A stretch of DNA of 64,000 nucleotides from Geosiphon pyriformis (GCA_016748015.1 JAAOMT010000134.1:240269-304268), one strand, 5' to 3'; shown: positions 45,701 to 57,190, counted from the first letter of the stretch. The notes: generated by a model not told the origin, from the letters alone. Program-made: numbers and translations.

Positions 45701-47127
45701 TTAGATTTGTCTCATTCATGACAATTTGTCAGTATTTTCATTGTCTTTTCCCTTTTTATAATGTACCATATAATTGAATAGTAAAAGTTTTATTTTCCAT
45801 CTGACATGGCAATTGTTTCTGAATTCTTGTTTCTGGATTGAAGTCAATCTTTTGTGATTAGTATATACATCAAACTTTTGACTCAAGTATTCTTTCCATT
45901 TGATAACAGCCCAATAGATAGCTAAGTGTTCCAGTGCTGGAGTTTTATAGTTCTTTTCAGCTAGACTTAAGCTTCTATTGGCATAAACTACTGGATGTTC
46001 TCATCTGTCTGGTCTTTTCTGAGATAATACTGCTCCCAATGCTTGACCAGATGCATCAGTTGTGATTATAAATGGCTTGCTATGATTCAGATAGATTAGT
46101 ACTGAAGCTTAAATAAGCTTTCTTCTTAATATATCAAAAGCTTCTTGCTAAATTTCTGTCCATTCATATTTAGTGTTCTTTGTTTGGAGTTGGTGTAGTG
46201 GTTGAGCTATTTTGGAAAAGTTCTTAATAAAGTGGCAGTAGTATCCAGCAAATTCCAAGAATGCTCTCAATTCTATGAGATTATTTGGTACTGGAAAGTT
46301 TTTGACAATCTCAATCTTGTCTGGATCCATTTTGATTCTGTCTTTGCTTACAACATGTCCCAAAAACTTGAGTTCAGTTTTTTCAAAGAAACATTTAGTT
46401 GCATTTAGCTTTAATCCAGCTCTTTTTAGTATTTCAAACATTTGTTGGAGATGATGCAGATGATCATCAAATGTTTTTGAGAACACATTGATGTTATTCA
46501 AGTATACAACTACTGGTTTTCATAGTAGTCTAGTATAGACAATTTTCATGAGCTGTTGGAATGTTGCCAGAGCATTCATCAAGCCAAATGGTATAACCTC
46601 AAATTCAAAATTTTCTTCTCGTGTTGTAAACACTGTCTTTTTTTTATCTTCTAGTTTCATGGCTACTTGTCAGTAACCACTATCTAAATTTAGTGTCGAA
46701 AACTATTTCTTTCCTCCAAAAGCATTGAACAGTTCTTGGATCTTTGGAGTCAGATAGTTATCTCCTTTGGTTACTCCATTTAGTTTCTGATAATCCACAC
46801 AAAAAGAATCTTTCCATTTTTCTTCTGGACTAGTACCACTGGTAATAACCATGGACTCATTGATGGTTGAATTAGTCTGTTGTCAAGCATCTGATTGATT
46901 TCTTAACAAATAATCTCATGGCTAGCTGGTGGTACTCTGTATGCTCTTTGTTTAATTGGCATAGCATCTCCAGTCTTGATTTGATGTTGGATGATGTCAG
47001 TTCTGCCAAATTCATTTTTACTGGCAAAAATGTCATTGAAATTGTTGAGTAATATTTTGAGCTGCATACATTGTAATGGATCCAAGTTTCCCATGTTCAT
47101 TTGTTTCAGTTGTTTTGGTTGAAGCAA
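45701..47127 (-). pseudogene. R2 RT and RNase H
   Basis: 47127-46903 gives LQPKQLKQMNMGNLDPLQCM, NNFNDIFASKNEFGRTDIIQ, HQIKTGDAMPIKQRAYRVPP. Then a frame slip near 46805, FSTLNLDSGY, FEFEVIPFGLMNALATFQQL and VVYLNNINVFSKTFDDHLHH (YLDD to YLNN). LKFLGHVVSKDRIKMDPDKI follows at 46501-46148. RNase H: IITTDASGQALGAVLSQKRP with its Asp kept, and EHLAIYWAVIKWKEYLSQ with its Glu. Confidence 0.85.
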
Positions 47128-47900
47128 ATAATATTTATTTTATCCATATATTGTTTGTGATGTAATATCCACATATCCACAAAGTTGTGGAAAGTCTGGA
47201 ATGATGTCTGGCAGTTGGTTTTCAATTTCAGTGGTTAAATATCCAATAGTTGTTCTTTCTGGTATCCTGATGACATTTTCTGTGTTGTTATAGATGGGAA
47301 TTTTTATGTGACTATGGTTCTTGGCTGGTATGTGTAAATTAATTAATCCAATCTTTTCTGATTCACAAAGTGCTGCTTCTGTCTCAAAAATTTGAACTTG
47401 ATATTTTACTTTTTTCTCTATAACTACCATGTACTGGTCATATGATGGAATAGAAATTGGTTGATAAGTGGAGATAATTTCTCCCTTGTTAATAATTTCT
47501 TTCTCTGCCATATTGACTAGTACATCTATTCTACCCATTGATCTAAATTCTTGTATTCTTTTTGCTGTTATCCCTAATTTTTCCCTGTTTCTTACTGGTA
47601 CTAATTGAGCTATTTTCACCAGAGGTAGGAATATTGTCTATACTATCTTTTTGTTTAGATCTATAATATATGCCTTTTCTGAGTCATTTTGTAGCATAGC
47701 AATAATATTTCTTATGTATTCTGTGTCAATTATTCCTTCCCTAATGTTGATTTTCTTTTTGGCTAAGCTACTTCTAAATGCTAACTGCACCATTATTGTT
47801 GTTAAAATTTCCAGTGCTATTTTAAGATCAATACAGGTGCGCGAATATGGTTTTAATTTGATGGCAATTTTTTTTTAGATATCTTAGATCAAACCCTGCA
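47128..47900 (-). pseudogene. R2 dUTPase and pre-RT segment
   Basis: Motif 1 NAGFDLRY is intact near 47885-47905. An extra base in a T run (about 47865-47876) then shifts the frame. Motif 2 is FRSSLAKKKINI, motif 3 EGIIDTEYIRNIIAML (catalytic Asp kept, Gly to Glu), motif 4 NKKIVxTIFLPL, motif 5 KRIQEFRSMGR (two Gly lost). The pre-RT segment is open for 159 codons (47619-47140). Confidence 0.8.
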
Positions 47901-48950
47901 TTAGTATTATATATACATTCAGGCATAATACCTTCATTATTATTACTGAACCATCTGAGTTCCTGCTCCTTGGAGAGATTAGGAAGTGTGATGTATGTTT
48001 TGGGATTTGAATTGGAGTCTGAATTATTGTCATTTTCATTACTATATTAAACAGAACTGAAACCATTATTTTTATTATCGTTATTGTCGGAGTTTAAATC
48101 AGAATTGAAAGTTGATTTCAATTCCACTGCATAGCTATTGATTGGCTTGTCTTCCTTTGGGATTGTGTAGATCATGTATGATGGTGGATTGTAAATAAAG
48201 TCACACTCATTACAATATTGGAAGTTACATAGAATTAAACAGTGGTCACATAATCGAGTGTTGATTTCTTTCAAGCATTGCTTCTGCTCTTCTCTTGTAG
48301 GTGCTAACTCTTGGTAGTGTTCATGGAATTGTTCTGGATTCAAGAGATTTATGACTGGTTCTGGGTCTTAGTCAAGTTTTATGGGTTCTGGTAGGTTATT
48401 TTTGATTGTTCTTATTTTTTTTGGTGATGCTCCTTCGATTTTGGCAAGAGCTATTTGCCAAATTTTGTCATCATTATGTGGACAACCATCCAAGTGTTTG
48501 ACTGCTCATCTTCAGGCAGTGTTTATGGATGTTCTTTTTCTTACCCAGTTGCTTATGAAAATTGTGTACTAACACAATTCATTGCATGTTTCTCCTCTCC
48601 CAGGAATGTCATTCCACATTTCTTCATCAAGAAGAGTTTTTTCACAAGCTAAGCATGGTTCATTATCCTATTTTTCCACTTGTTTTGGTCTTCCAAAGCA
48701 TTCAACAAGACATGAGTGGCAATAGAACTTAGTTGCTATCTGGTATTTCTTATCATTGCCACAGCATGCACTCATTGATAACAATTTCTTGCTGTAATTG
48801 ATGTATATGAGCTTTGATTAGTAATAGGCGGATTGTTGTGATGTGGTGTAAGTATAGTAATTATAAGTGGTGGTAGTAGTTAATATTGGTTCTTCTTTCT
48901 TCCTCTTTCCTTTTCTTTTTGTATTTTTTTCTCATTCCCAATTTATTAAC
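47901..48950 (-). pseudogene. R2 Cys-rich domain and linker
   Basis: From about 48800 down: KLLSMSACCGNDKKYQIATK, FYCHSCLVECFGRPKQ, NEPCLACEKTLLDEEMWND, TCNELCxYTIFISNWV, then HEHYQELAPTREEQKQCLKE and CDHCLILCNFQYCNECDFIY (48343-48047), followed by the Asn/Asp linker. The cluster C-x2-C-x3-C-x4-C-x2-C is intact, as in R3. Confidence 0.7.
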
Positions 48951-49740
48951 TCTTCCTGGTTGTTGTTGGTTCCCCAAGTTTGGTTGGAATTCCCAGTAAG
49001 TTCTTTTTTTTTTCTTTTCCTATTGTTGTCTCACAAAAGTATTGATAGTAACTTGTTGTGGTTTTTGTCAGCCCAAGAAACTTGATATGCCTTCCAGGTA
49101 GGTTTTTCTTTTTCTTTTTCTAATTTGATGAATGGTGTTGATGTGTTGGTAGTCTTGAAATGACCATACATAACTGGTACACATGTGTGTTAACCATTCT
49201 GGCTGAGTTGAAGCTCTTGCATGTTTTAGTCGAGTGTTGCATTGGTTTTGAACAACCAGTTGTTGCCAATGAGCACTTGGTACTGTATTGCTTTCATTAC
49301 TAAGACTTTGATGGATACTATGATGCCATTGATTTTAATGGATAGATTGTCAATCTCACCAATAAGAGTTTTCATTGCTCCATTGGCTGTTATAATTCTA
49401 GTGCTGGCAATACAGTCAACTCAGTAACCTAATTGATTTATGAGTTGTCTAATAATGATACTGCCTGCTGATCTACTATCTAGGATGAGCTTAATAGAAT
49501 GACCATCAATTTTGGCATCAGTATACATGGCGGTGATTGGTTTTTTCTCAAGTACAGCTCTACTGAACAATGGTGTAGATGTTGGATCCTCAATTTTGAA
49601 GGAGAATATAGCTGCAAGTGACTTGTCTTCTGTAATGGTGGCTGGTAATATGTTGCTGATAAGTGATTTCTGGCTGGTCTCTAAGTTGTTAGATGAGGTG
49701 TTTTTTGGGGTAACCAGGAGATTTAAATAGTTCTGGAAAC
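48951..49740 (-). pseudogene. R2 aspartic protease and basic spacer
   Basis: SLAAIFSFKIEDPTSTPLFS, ITAMYTDAKIDGHSIKLILD, SRSAGSIIIRQLINQLGY (DSG to DSR), ANGAMKTLIGEIDNLSIKIN, VLIGNNWLFKTNATLD. Then a Lys/Glu-rich spacer to about 48950. The Gly to Arg change is the same as in R3. Either R3-like parents shared it or it arose twice by G to A. Confidence 0.78.
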
Positions 49741-51864
49741 TTGGGTTTTAAGTATACCTGGTTCTTAAACTCTGTTGTTGTGATCCTGATGGCTGGTTGG
49801 CTGAACTGGGAATCAGTTGGTGAACAACTATTGCCAATCTTCAGTTTTGGGTGACTCTTGACTTGGGATTTCCTAATGTCATCTGAGCTGAGTTTAATAG
49901 CAGAGTTGGAATTGATGGTTGTTAATATATTACTTGTGGCTGTGGTTGATAAATAACTGGTGCTGCTGGTTGATAGAGTGGAGCTTGATATACTGGTGGT
50001 TGATAAATTGGTGGCTGCATTACTGATAAGTAATTTGATTGATATATTTCTGGGTTGGATTGATATCTCGGAGTTTGAAATCAGTAATTGGAGTTTTGGT
50101 ATTGATTTCCCAATTATTGGTTTTTTATCCTTAATCTGTAATCAATTCTCAAATGCTCTTGTTAATCACAGTAGTGGCAAACATGCATCTTCTGCTGCCA
50201 CTGTTGACTGGTTAAGGATGATAGACATGACTGATTTTGGAAATGATTTGTGTTTTCTAAATTATTATATTGTTGTGGTGGTTGATAAATTGCACAATTG
50301 TCAGCTAAGTATCCCTCCAATTTCTGATTGATGAAATCACTAAATTGTTTCAATTTAGAATCCAATTCAGATGATTCATTTATTACTAAATTAACAGTTT
50401 GGACATGGTTGGCTTCGAGTTCAGCTGCTTCAAAATCTCTGGCATTCATAACTGTAGCTTAAAGATCTGTTGGATGCATTGGGCATACTCATTGGAGGAT
50501 GCTACTGTGTAGACCTCTAATAAATTGATTTAGGATTTGTGGTGCTGTAAAATAATCAGTCTGAATTGCCTGAATTTGGTGCAGATTCCTATGCAAGTGT
50601 TCTAGGTAAGTGGTGACTGCTTTATTTTCTCTTTGCTTGATAATAGTGAAGGTGTTTGCTAAACAATTAATACTATTATTATTGCTAAAGTATTGTAGAA
50701 ATGCAAGCTTGAATATATTAAAATTCTGGGGTTTGTTGGCTAGACTTTGATACCATAAGTCAGCAGTATCCTGGAGAAAATAGGAAATGGCTTGCATGGC
50801 TCTGGCATCATCTCATCCATTGGCTGCGATGGCTTTTTTACATTGTTTAGCCACACTTGGGCATTATCCTCTTTGCTGGTAAATTTTTTAAGTTTGGTGA
50901 TAGGAGCATATGCCATTGGTGCTATGATTTGCTATTGTGGTAGTTGTTGAAATTGTTGTTATGACTGTTGAAGTGACTGTTGTGGTTGTTGGGGCAGTTG
51001 AAGTGACTGCTGTTAAATCAGTTCAATAATTGGTTTAATTGGTGGTTGACCAATAACAATTACTGAAGGTAAGTTTTGTTGATTAATTGCTTCAGAGTTT
51101 GGATTGTTTTGAGTTTGCTGGGTTTGAATGTTTGGAGTTTCAACTTCCGGATTTTCTAAAATCAGGTTCTAATAAGTAAATTCTTGATCTTTGACTTCTT
51201 TTTCTTCTTCTGATTCTGTTATCTCCCAAGGACTTATGTTTTCGAAATCTGGTTGAGGTGGTGGTGATCAGAATCCTAATGGTGTTGGTGATTACAATTT
51301 AAATCCTTCAAAATATTCACCATATGGTTCTAGTAACTCTGCTCTTTTTTGTTTACTTTGAAATAGAAATCATCCAAAGGTTGATGTCATGTTTGATGTG
51401 AACATGTCTGCTGATAAGATATTGATGACACTTCCTGGCATATAATAATATGATAGATTGGTTGGTAATTCAACTCAGATTTTCTTCTAAGTAAGTGGTT
51501 ATATTTGTTTTGGTGTTACTGCTGGTGTTTGCAATTTTTTTTTGCCTTTGTCTGCATAGGTAATAGAGAATTGTTGTTGTGTATATCTTTCAATGGTTTG
51601 ATTGATTTCTTTGATGATTGGTGTGAAACTGTAGTTTCTTGGTAAGCTGATATGTTGAAATAATTTTGTATAGAAATTTTTCCTTGCAGATTCAATGTTA
51701 ACTGTTCTTTCTAAGCAATCTATGATTTTATCATTAATTTAAAAGTTGAAGGCTGATTCTGCTGAGAAATGATTATTGTTTAATCTTAATTGTTGGCTGT
51801 ATTGTTGAAACAAAGATTTGGCGAATTCTAAGTGGTTTGCTCCTATAATTTCTGATTCTGCCAT
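49741..51864 (-). pseudogene. R2 gag, nearly complete
   Basis: Starts at ATG 51864 (MAESEIIGANHLEFAKSLFQ). A Pro/Gln-rich middle follows near 50950-51130. The capsid block begins MAYAPITKLKKFTSKEDN, with LQDTADLWYQSLANKPQNFN (50797-50489) and ELDSKLKQFSDFINQKLEG. The zinc knuckle near 50140-50190 reads CHYCDxQEHLRIDY, so the last Cys is Tyr (TGT to TAT). A Tyr/Gln/Pro-rich tail follows. It lies in order with B2 gag and shows what R3 lost. Confidence 0.82.
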
Positions 51865-51925
51865 CTTTGGATAATTGTTGTTGATGCTGTTTTCTGTAGA
51901 ATTATACTTCACAGAGAGCACCAAA

Positions 51926-52782
51926 TGTTACAGGTAATTATTTGGGATTTCAAAGCAAATAACAACCCATAACTTGGTGCTTAATTGGTATTTTGGTGTT
52001 GATATCTGAAGGTTTAATTGTTCTGAAGATTTTGGTGTAAAGTTTTTTGTATAATGGACAGAGATTTTAATAGTTGTTTTTAGTAGCCTCCTGGAATCAC
52101 AATTCCATTAAATTTTTTTTTCAGCATGGTGGCCAGTAATTCTTCTGGTAAGCTATCTTCAAATCTATGAGTGTTTTACTCTTGTTTCACAGATCTTTTA
52201 CCAGTTCCTATGATGTTTGTAACTCAGCACTTTAATTCTTAATCAAATTAGTCAACAAAAAAAATACAAAAAAATAAAAGAAAATAAAAAAAGATAAAGA
52301 AATAAACAAAAGCAATTGCAAGTTAGTATCTTATCAATAGCCATAATCAAGGGCTATTGTTCTAGTGTGATTAAGTATCAATTACTATCAACATAAAGTG
52401 TTGATAATAGAGAGTAGATTGAGATAAAAAATAATTATTTATTGATATTTGTGTATAGAAAGTTGCTTAAATCAAATCTAAACTAAAAGGTCTGTCTTTT
52501 CTACTTCTAATAATACTGCTATATATACATAATTGAGATTCCTCAATTCTTTAATTTTTCACACCAGGAATTCTGGAATTTCTGAAATTTCTGGAATCTT
52601 GCAATTTCTTTTGAGAGGAATCCTAGAATTCTGGAATCTTGCAATTTCTTGTACAAGAATCCTGAAATTTCTAGAATCCTGCAATTCCTTTTAAGAAAAA
52701 TCCTAGAATTCCACATTTACTACGACTACTTCTAATTGGCTACTTTACATGTTAATATACTTTTTATGTTCTATGAATAACA
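51926..52782 (-). repeat. R2 5' LTR
   Basis: Plus-strand view starts TGTTACAGGTAATTATTTGG and ends CTATGAATAACA. Hairpin II at 52336-52358 is AATAGCC, nine bases, GGCTATT: both stem sides changed together relative to AATAGCT/AGCTATT. Repeat block at 52565-52710. 40 bp longer than the 3' LTR. Confidence 0.9.
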
Positions 52783-52796
52783 TTGGATAACACAGT

Positions 52797-53060
52797 TAAA
52801 TTTAAGATTGGAGACAAAATACTCTTATATTATATTAAAGCAGAAAAACAATAGAGTAGAAAATTTGATCCCAAATAGAATAAACTATTTTATATTGAAA
52901 AAATTCTAAAAAATGGAGCTTATTAATTAAGATAAAACAACAAAATCTTAGTTAAAATAATACATAAAAATCAATTAAAATCATATTATAATATAGTATT
53001 ATTATTTATCAGTAATATTTTATAATTAAAATATAACAAATACTAGTTTAATCAATAAAA
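52797..53060 (+). pseudogene. B1 integrase C-terminus (continued from 23708)
   Basis: Reads VKFKIGDKILLYYIKAEKQ, KFDPKxNKLFYIEKIL and KNGAY in phase with the integrase C-terminal module of R2 and R3. With 23708 it forms one interrupted gene. Stops at Trp and Gln positions. Confidence 0.75.
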
Positions 53061-53840
53061 TTCCACAAAATTTAGAATTAATTATAATCATTAACACAAA
53101 CATGTCAAATTAATTTACAAAAACAGTATATAAAAAACTAATACACACAACAAAAGCAAATAAAAAGATAGAAATTATTGATAACATTTACTCATTAATT
53201 CAACAATTATTCTAATTGATTAAATATCAAAAACTAAATATGAAAGTTACAATCAATCAACAAATCATTCAATATAAAGACACAAAAAGAAAATGAAAAT
53301 CTTAATAAAAAGTACAATATTGAATATATAAAAGACATAAAAATATAATAGAGAATATAATAACAAAAGTAAAAATATCTATAAAAACACCAAAGACAAT
53401 AGTACTATATAAGAAATTAACAAAAAAAAATTGGAAATAGTAGACACAACAATTTTCAAGAAACTTTTACAATTATTATTTGGGATAAAAGATTCATATT
53501 CAGAACTTATATACAGATAAAACAAAACAGATGTTTAATATAACAATATTACAATAACAATATTACAATAACTTAAATAATTTATGAGAAAAAACAATCT
53601 ATTCACATAAGCATAAGCAATATATTAGTTACAAACAAGATTTCAAGACTGTCCAAAAATATTACTACATCTAACAATAAACACAGTAACCATTAACCAA
53701 TTGGAAAAAATTACCTATGTTTAATTTAAAAAAATGCAGACTAATATTGTCTAAGTAATTTTTGAAAAAAAAGTGATAGAGTTAATCAAGAAAAAAATTT
53801 AGAAGATTTAGGAAATCTCAATAGAACTCAATATTAAAAA
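53061..53840 (+). pseudogene. B1 post-integrase domain remnant
   Basis: Peptides such as STNIQNLYTDKT-like (53495-53530) and QVIFEKKV-like (53755-53780) match B2 32760-33142 in order, with many stops. The end, NRTQY-like, precedes the polypurine run AAAAAGAGGAAATAA (53835-53850). Confidence 0.5.
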
Positions 53841-53850
53841 GAGGAAATAA

Positions 53851-54646
53851 TATTACTCATAGAAATTAGGAATTATAATAGTAGGTAAAATAGCCAATCA
53901 GAAATAGACATAGTAAAAAGAGAAATTGCAGAATTTTTTTCAAAAAAATTGAAGAATTTCAAGAAATCTTATATAACATGAATTATGTATATATAATAAG
54001 AATATTAGAAACAGAGAAAGTATTTGAAATTTAAACAAAACAGTAATTAGTAATTATTACTTATCTTATATTTCTTCTTTCAAAAAATAGTTTTTTATAA
54101 CTTAAAGTAAAATTACATCAATATTAATAAAATATCTAATTATTATTTAATCTATATTATCATTACTTGATTAAGAATATTAATTATTTTTCTATTATTA
54201 ACAACTTATATTAATAAATTTTGATACTTAATTATACTGGAACAATAGCTTTTGATTATAACTATTAACAAAATACCAATTTTTTATTTCATTTTTTTAT
54301 TTTTTTATTTTTTTTTTGTTTATTTTTTTATTGTTTACTAATTAACTAAAGAAATCAAGTACTGAGTATTTAATATTAAAAATAGCCTGGTAAAAAACTC
54401 AGAAACAAGAGTAAAAATTTAAAAATAGCTTATCAGAAAAACATAACTGCCAGAATAAACTGATTACCACACTGAAAAAAAAATTCACAGAAGAAACTAT
54501 CAATTAAATTTTTGTCTATTATACAAAAAACTTAACAAAAATCTTCAAACTTCAAAATTTTTAGAAATTACTAATATCAACAGCTATTGAGCACCAAGTT
54601 ATGAGTTTGTTATTTGTTCTAACACTCTAAATAATTATCTGTAATA
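53851..54646 (+). repeat. B1 3' LTR
   Basis: Starts TATTACTCATAGAAATTAGG and ends CTGTAATA. 796 bp. A T-rich tract with TTTTTTAT units lies at 54282-54330. TATATAT near 53990. Hairpin II near 54242-54264 has decayed. Confidence 0.88.
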
Positions 54647-56030
54647 GTGGTCAATGAGAATATAGATGATACTATGCTATAGAAAACTTATATCTAAACA
54701 TATATATTGGGTTATTTGTTAAAAACTTTTTTATTTATAAACCTAAGCAATAATAATAACATTTTAATGTTCTTATTACTTAAGTTTGATGACTTTAAAC
54801 AACTTTTATTAGTCAAATTATATGTTTTAGAAAAACAGAGTTTTAATTTGATAAAATATTTTATATTAAATATTGAGCTTTTTGTTGTGCTTAGCAAAAC
54901 TTTTGGTAATAAATTATTAAGTATTAAAAAATGTTTTATTATATGAATAGTTTTGGGAGAACATTAACTTTTTCAAAGTTTCCTAAAATAATTAAATCAT
55001 CTTTTATTTCTAAGTTTAGTTTAAATAAAGCTAGAGAAATAGCAATCAGTAAAAAAATTTTAGTCAATAATGATGTTAAAATAATAAACAAACATACAAA
55101 TTAAAAAGTAATAATCAAAAAAATTTCTGTCAATCTTCTAAGATCAGTTGTAAAATCAGTTTTTTTCAAATTTGGTAAAATTGTATTTATTAGAATATAG
55201 CTAATTAGTTTTTGGCAGAAGATCTTAGTAAAGTTTGAGTCAATTAAAATCACCAATTTGGTTACAGTTAAGTAGTTTGTTTTTATGGAAAAAGACTTTG
55301 TTTGTATGGCAAAAGTTGTTAATAATAAACAAACATAAATTTTTAGGAATTAACATTAAATTTTGTTGTACATTTTACTAATTGGTACTACTGCTTATAA
55401 TTTTTCTGATTTGTTAAAATTATATAATAAGATAACTTGTTTTATTGGCTATAATCCAGTTTTTTATGTACATAACAAATGTGCTGTAATTTGTTTTGCT
55501 AATAAAATATTAAAAAAAGACTGTCATTGGTTCTATTCCAGTTTTTAAGAGTGTAAATTTGCATTGAACTGGTTTTTTCTGGCCAGTTGTGTTCAGTATA
55601 AATAATTTGGTTATGTTTCTAATATGTGTTTAGTAAGTAGAAATTCAAGTAGTTGTAATAAGTAGATAGTTAATTCTTAAGATCAAATTTGTTTGGCAAA
55701 CATATATAAGAAAAAACAAGTACCAATTACTTGTTCAGTTTTATTTGGTGGAAAAACTTGAGCTTAAATTGCTAGTGATTTTATCTTTCATGTAGTGCCT
55801 TTGGTTTTTTCTAGCACTGATTTATCTTTGAATGTTAAATTTTTTTTACTGATTTCTTTGAAAGTGAATAATAAGTTTGCCACTTTTGAATGCAGTTTTG
55901 TCAGTCTTATGAAGCAAATTAACAAGCTGGTTAAGAGGTTGGATATACTTAGACCAATAGTTTTTCAGTTTAATTTTGGATCTCAGTTGTTAATAATTTT
56001 TTTATCACAAAATTAAGAAACAGATATAGT
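54647..56030 (+). pseudogene. L2 ORF1 (5' truncated)
   Basis: NENIDDTML, KTYIxTYILGYLLKTFLFIN, KFDDFKQLLLVKLYVLEKQS, FNLIKYFILNIELFVVLSKT (54707-54946), FPKIIKSSFISKFSL-like, then a decayed CCHC knuckle (CVQYKxFGYVSNMC near 55580-55630) and NNKFATFECSFVSLMKQINK (55795-56016). The order matches L1 ORF1 exactly. Probable RNA-binding protein. Confidence 0.8.
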
Positions 56031-56209
56031 AATAAGTAAAAGTTTAGATGCAATCACTAATAATAAGACTGTAATAGAAGTAAAATCTTTGGATTAATTA
56101 ACTATTAAGAGATTCAAAAATAAAATAAACAATTTATTAAATATAATTATAAGTCTGCTGGCCAAAGTAGATAATAAAAGTTTAAGTTTAAACACTTTTT
56201 TCTAACAAT

Positions 56210-57190
56210 AACTGATTTGATCTGGAAAATTGCTATGTGCAATATTAAAAAAATAATCTTGCTAAGCAAGAGGATATTATTTGTTGGCACAAACAAATAA
56301 ACAATTTGATTTCTATTATTATTAAGACTAAATTAAAAAAAAATTTATTCATAAATTATAAACAAGTTTAATAGTATTTAAATGTTAACTTCTGGTTTGG
56401 AGTCTAATTATTTTGGTTCTGGTATTACAATTATTATGAACATTGGTTTGACAAAACATGTGTACAAAGTTTTAGAAGTTGCTAGTAGGCTTTTGTCTTT
56501 AAAACTGCTTTTTAAGAATAAACTTTTTATTTTAATTTTGAAACTATATGCTGATACTGCTTTAGTAATATGTTTGGCTTAAGCAAAAGAAATTAATTTA
56601 CTAATTGCAAAGACTGTAAACAAAACTTTGTTTGTGATTTTGTGTAGTGATTTTAATAAGAAAGATTTTTGCAAATGTGCTAGTTTTAAAAAGTGTTTTA
56701 ATTTGAAACTGGTTAATTCTTTGGTAAAAAACTCTGTTAAAAAACCTTAATTTTAGAAGTGCTAAAAAAATAATTGATTTTATATTTGTTTCCTTAAATT
56801 TAATTAATATAGTAGTAAATCATGATATTTTGGATATTAAAGAGCATTTTAACATTGATCATTAAGTAGTTTTTATTTCTGTAGATTTGGATAATTTGCT
56901 AGATGTATAATTAAACTTTCTTCATAAGCAAACAAATAAAAACTACTGAAAGTTTGATTTTAAAGATACTGATAATGCAAAATAGACCAAATTCAAAAAA
57001 GCTATAATATTTAATACTAGTATATTTTCTAATAAGTTTATTGTATCTAAAAATTTTTCAGATATGAATATAATATAAAACATTATTCACAAAATAATGA
57101 GTTTATTAGCCAATAAAATATTTAAATAAAATAATTTAAGAATTTCAATAGTGTCTTTACCAAAAAAATTTTTAGGTTTTATAAATTAAA
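56210..57190 (+). pseudogene. L2 AP-endonuclease and following linker
   Basis: NNLISIIIKTKLKKNL (ETK Glu now Lys), FWSGLESNYFGSGITIIMN-like (56382-56582), KLFILILKLYADTALVICLA, TLFVILCSDFNKKDF (GDFN Asp kept), KKIIDFIFVSLNLIN, HFNIDHxVVFISVDLDNLLD (final His/Asp part) and LLANKIFK. Unlike L1 there is no inversion here. Confidence 0.82.

Larger units (their letters stand above)
34564..52782 (-). mobile_element. Gypsy element R2, nested in R1, split by R3
   Basis: Minus-strand element with its 3' LTR at 34564-35380, 5' LTR at 51926-52782 and internal parts at 35381-36317 and 44520-51925. Flanks are TTAG (34560-34563) and TTGG (52783-52786), one G/A change. Same gene order as B1 and B2. RT reads YLNN, protease DSR. 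Gag is nearly complete. Confidence 0.88.
23709..52792 (-). mobile_element. R1: solo LTR in B1 integrase, itself split by B2 and R2
   Basis: LTR sequence lies in three pieces: 23709-24118, 34032-34563 and 52787-52792. It starts TGTTACAAATGATTATTTGG (plus-strand view) and ends GGATAACA, with a perfect 4-bp duplication CAGT on both sides (23705-23708, 52793-52796). No internal coding belongs to it, so it is a solo LTR of about 950 bp left by LTR-LTR recombination. Its U3 part differs from the other LTRs and holds an 18-unit 10-bp array (34331-34510). Confidence 0.8.
15747..54646 (+). mobile_element. Gypsy element B1, outermost of the nest, split by R1 and everything inside it
   Basis: Element sequence lies at 15747-23708 and 52797-54646, with LTRs of 826 and 796 bp. 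Flanks are CTGG (15743-15746) and GTGG (54647-54650), a 4-bp duplication with one change. The internal order is gag, protease, Cys-rich, dUTPase, RT-RNase H, integrase (split at the linker before the C-terminal domain) and the post-integrase region. It is the most decayed B-family copy, with the longest open stretch about 138 codons. It fits being older than the elements nested in it. Confidence 0.88.

Noticed and set aside
2413-54646. Alternative genetic code (TAA/TAG as Gln, TGA as Trp)
   Set aside because: Stops do fall at Gln and Trp sites, but the same sites read CAA/TGG in other copies, catalytic Asp and Gly codons show the same base changes, and the ORF at 62106-63302 and the R3 stretches use the standard code. 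Mutation explains all of it.
2413-54646. APOBEC-like G to A hypermutation of cDNA
   Set aside because: Both C to T (Gln stops) and G to A (Asp to Asn, Trp stops) occur in the coding strand, and LINE copies and LTRs show the same pattern, so one-strand cDNA editing does not fit.
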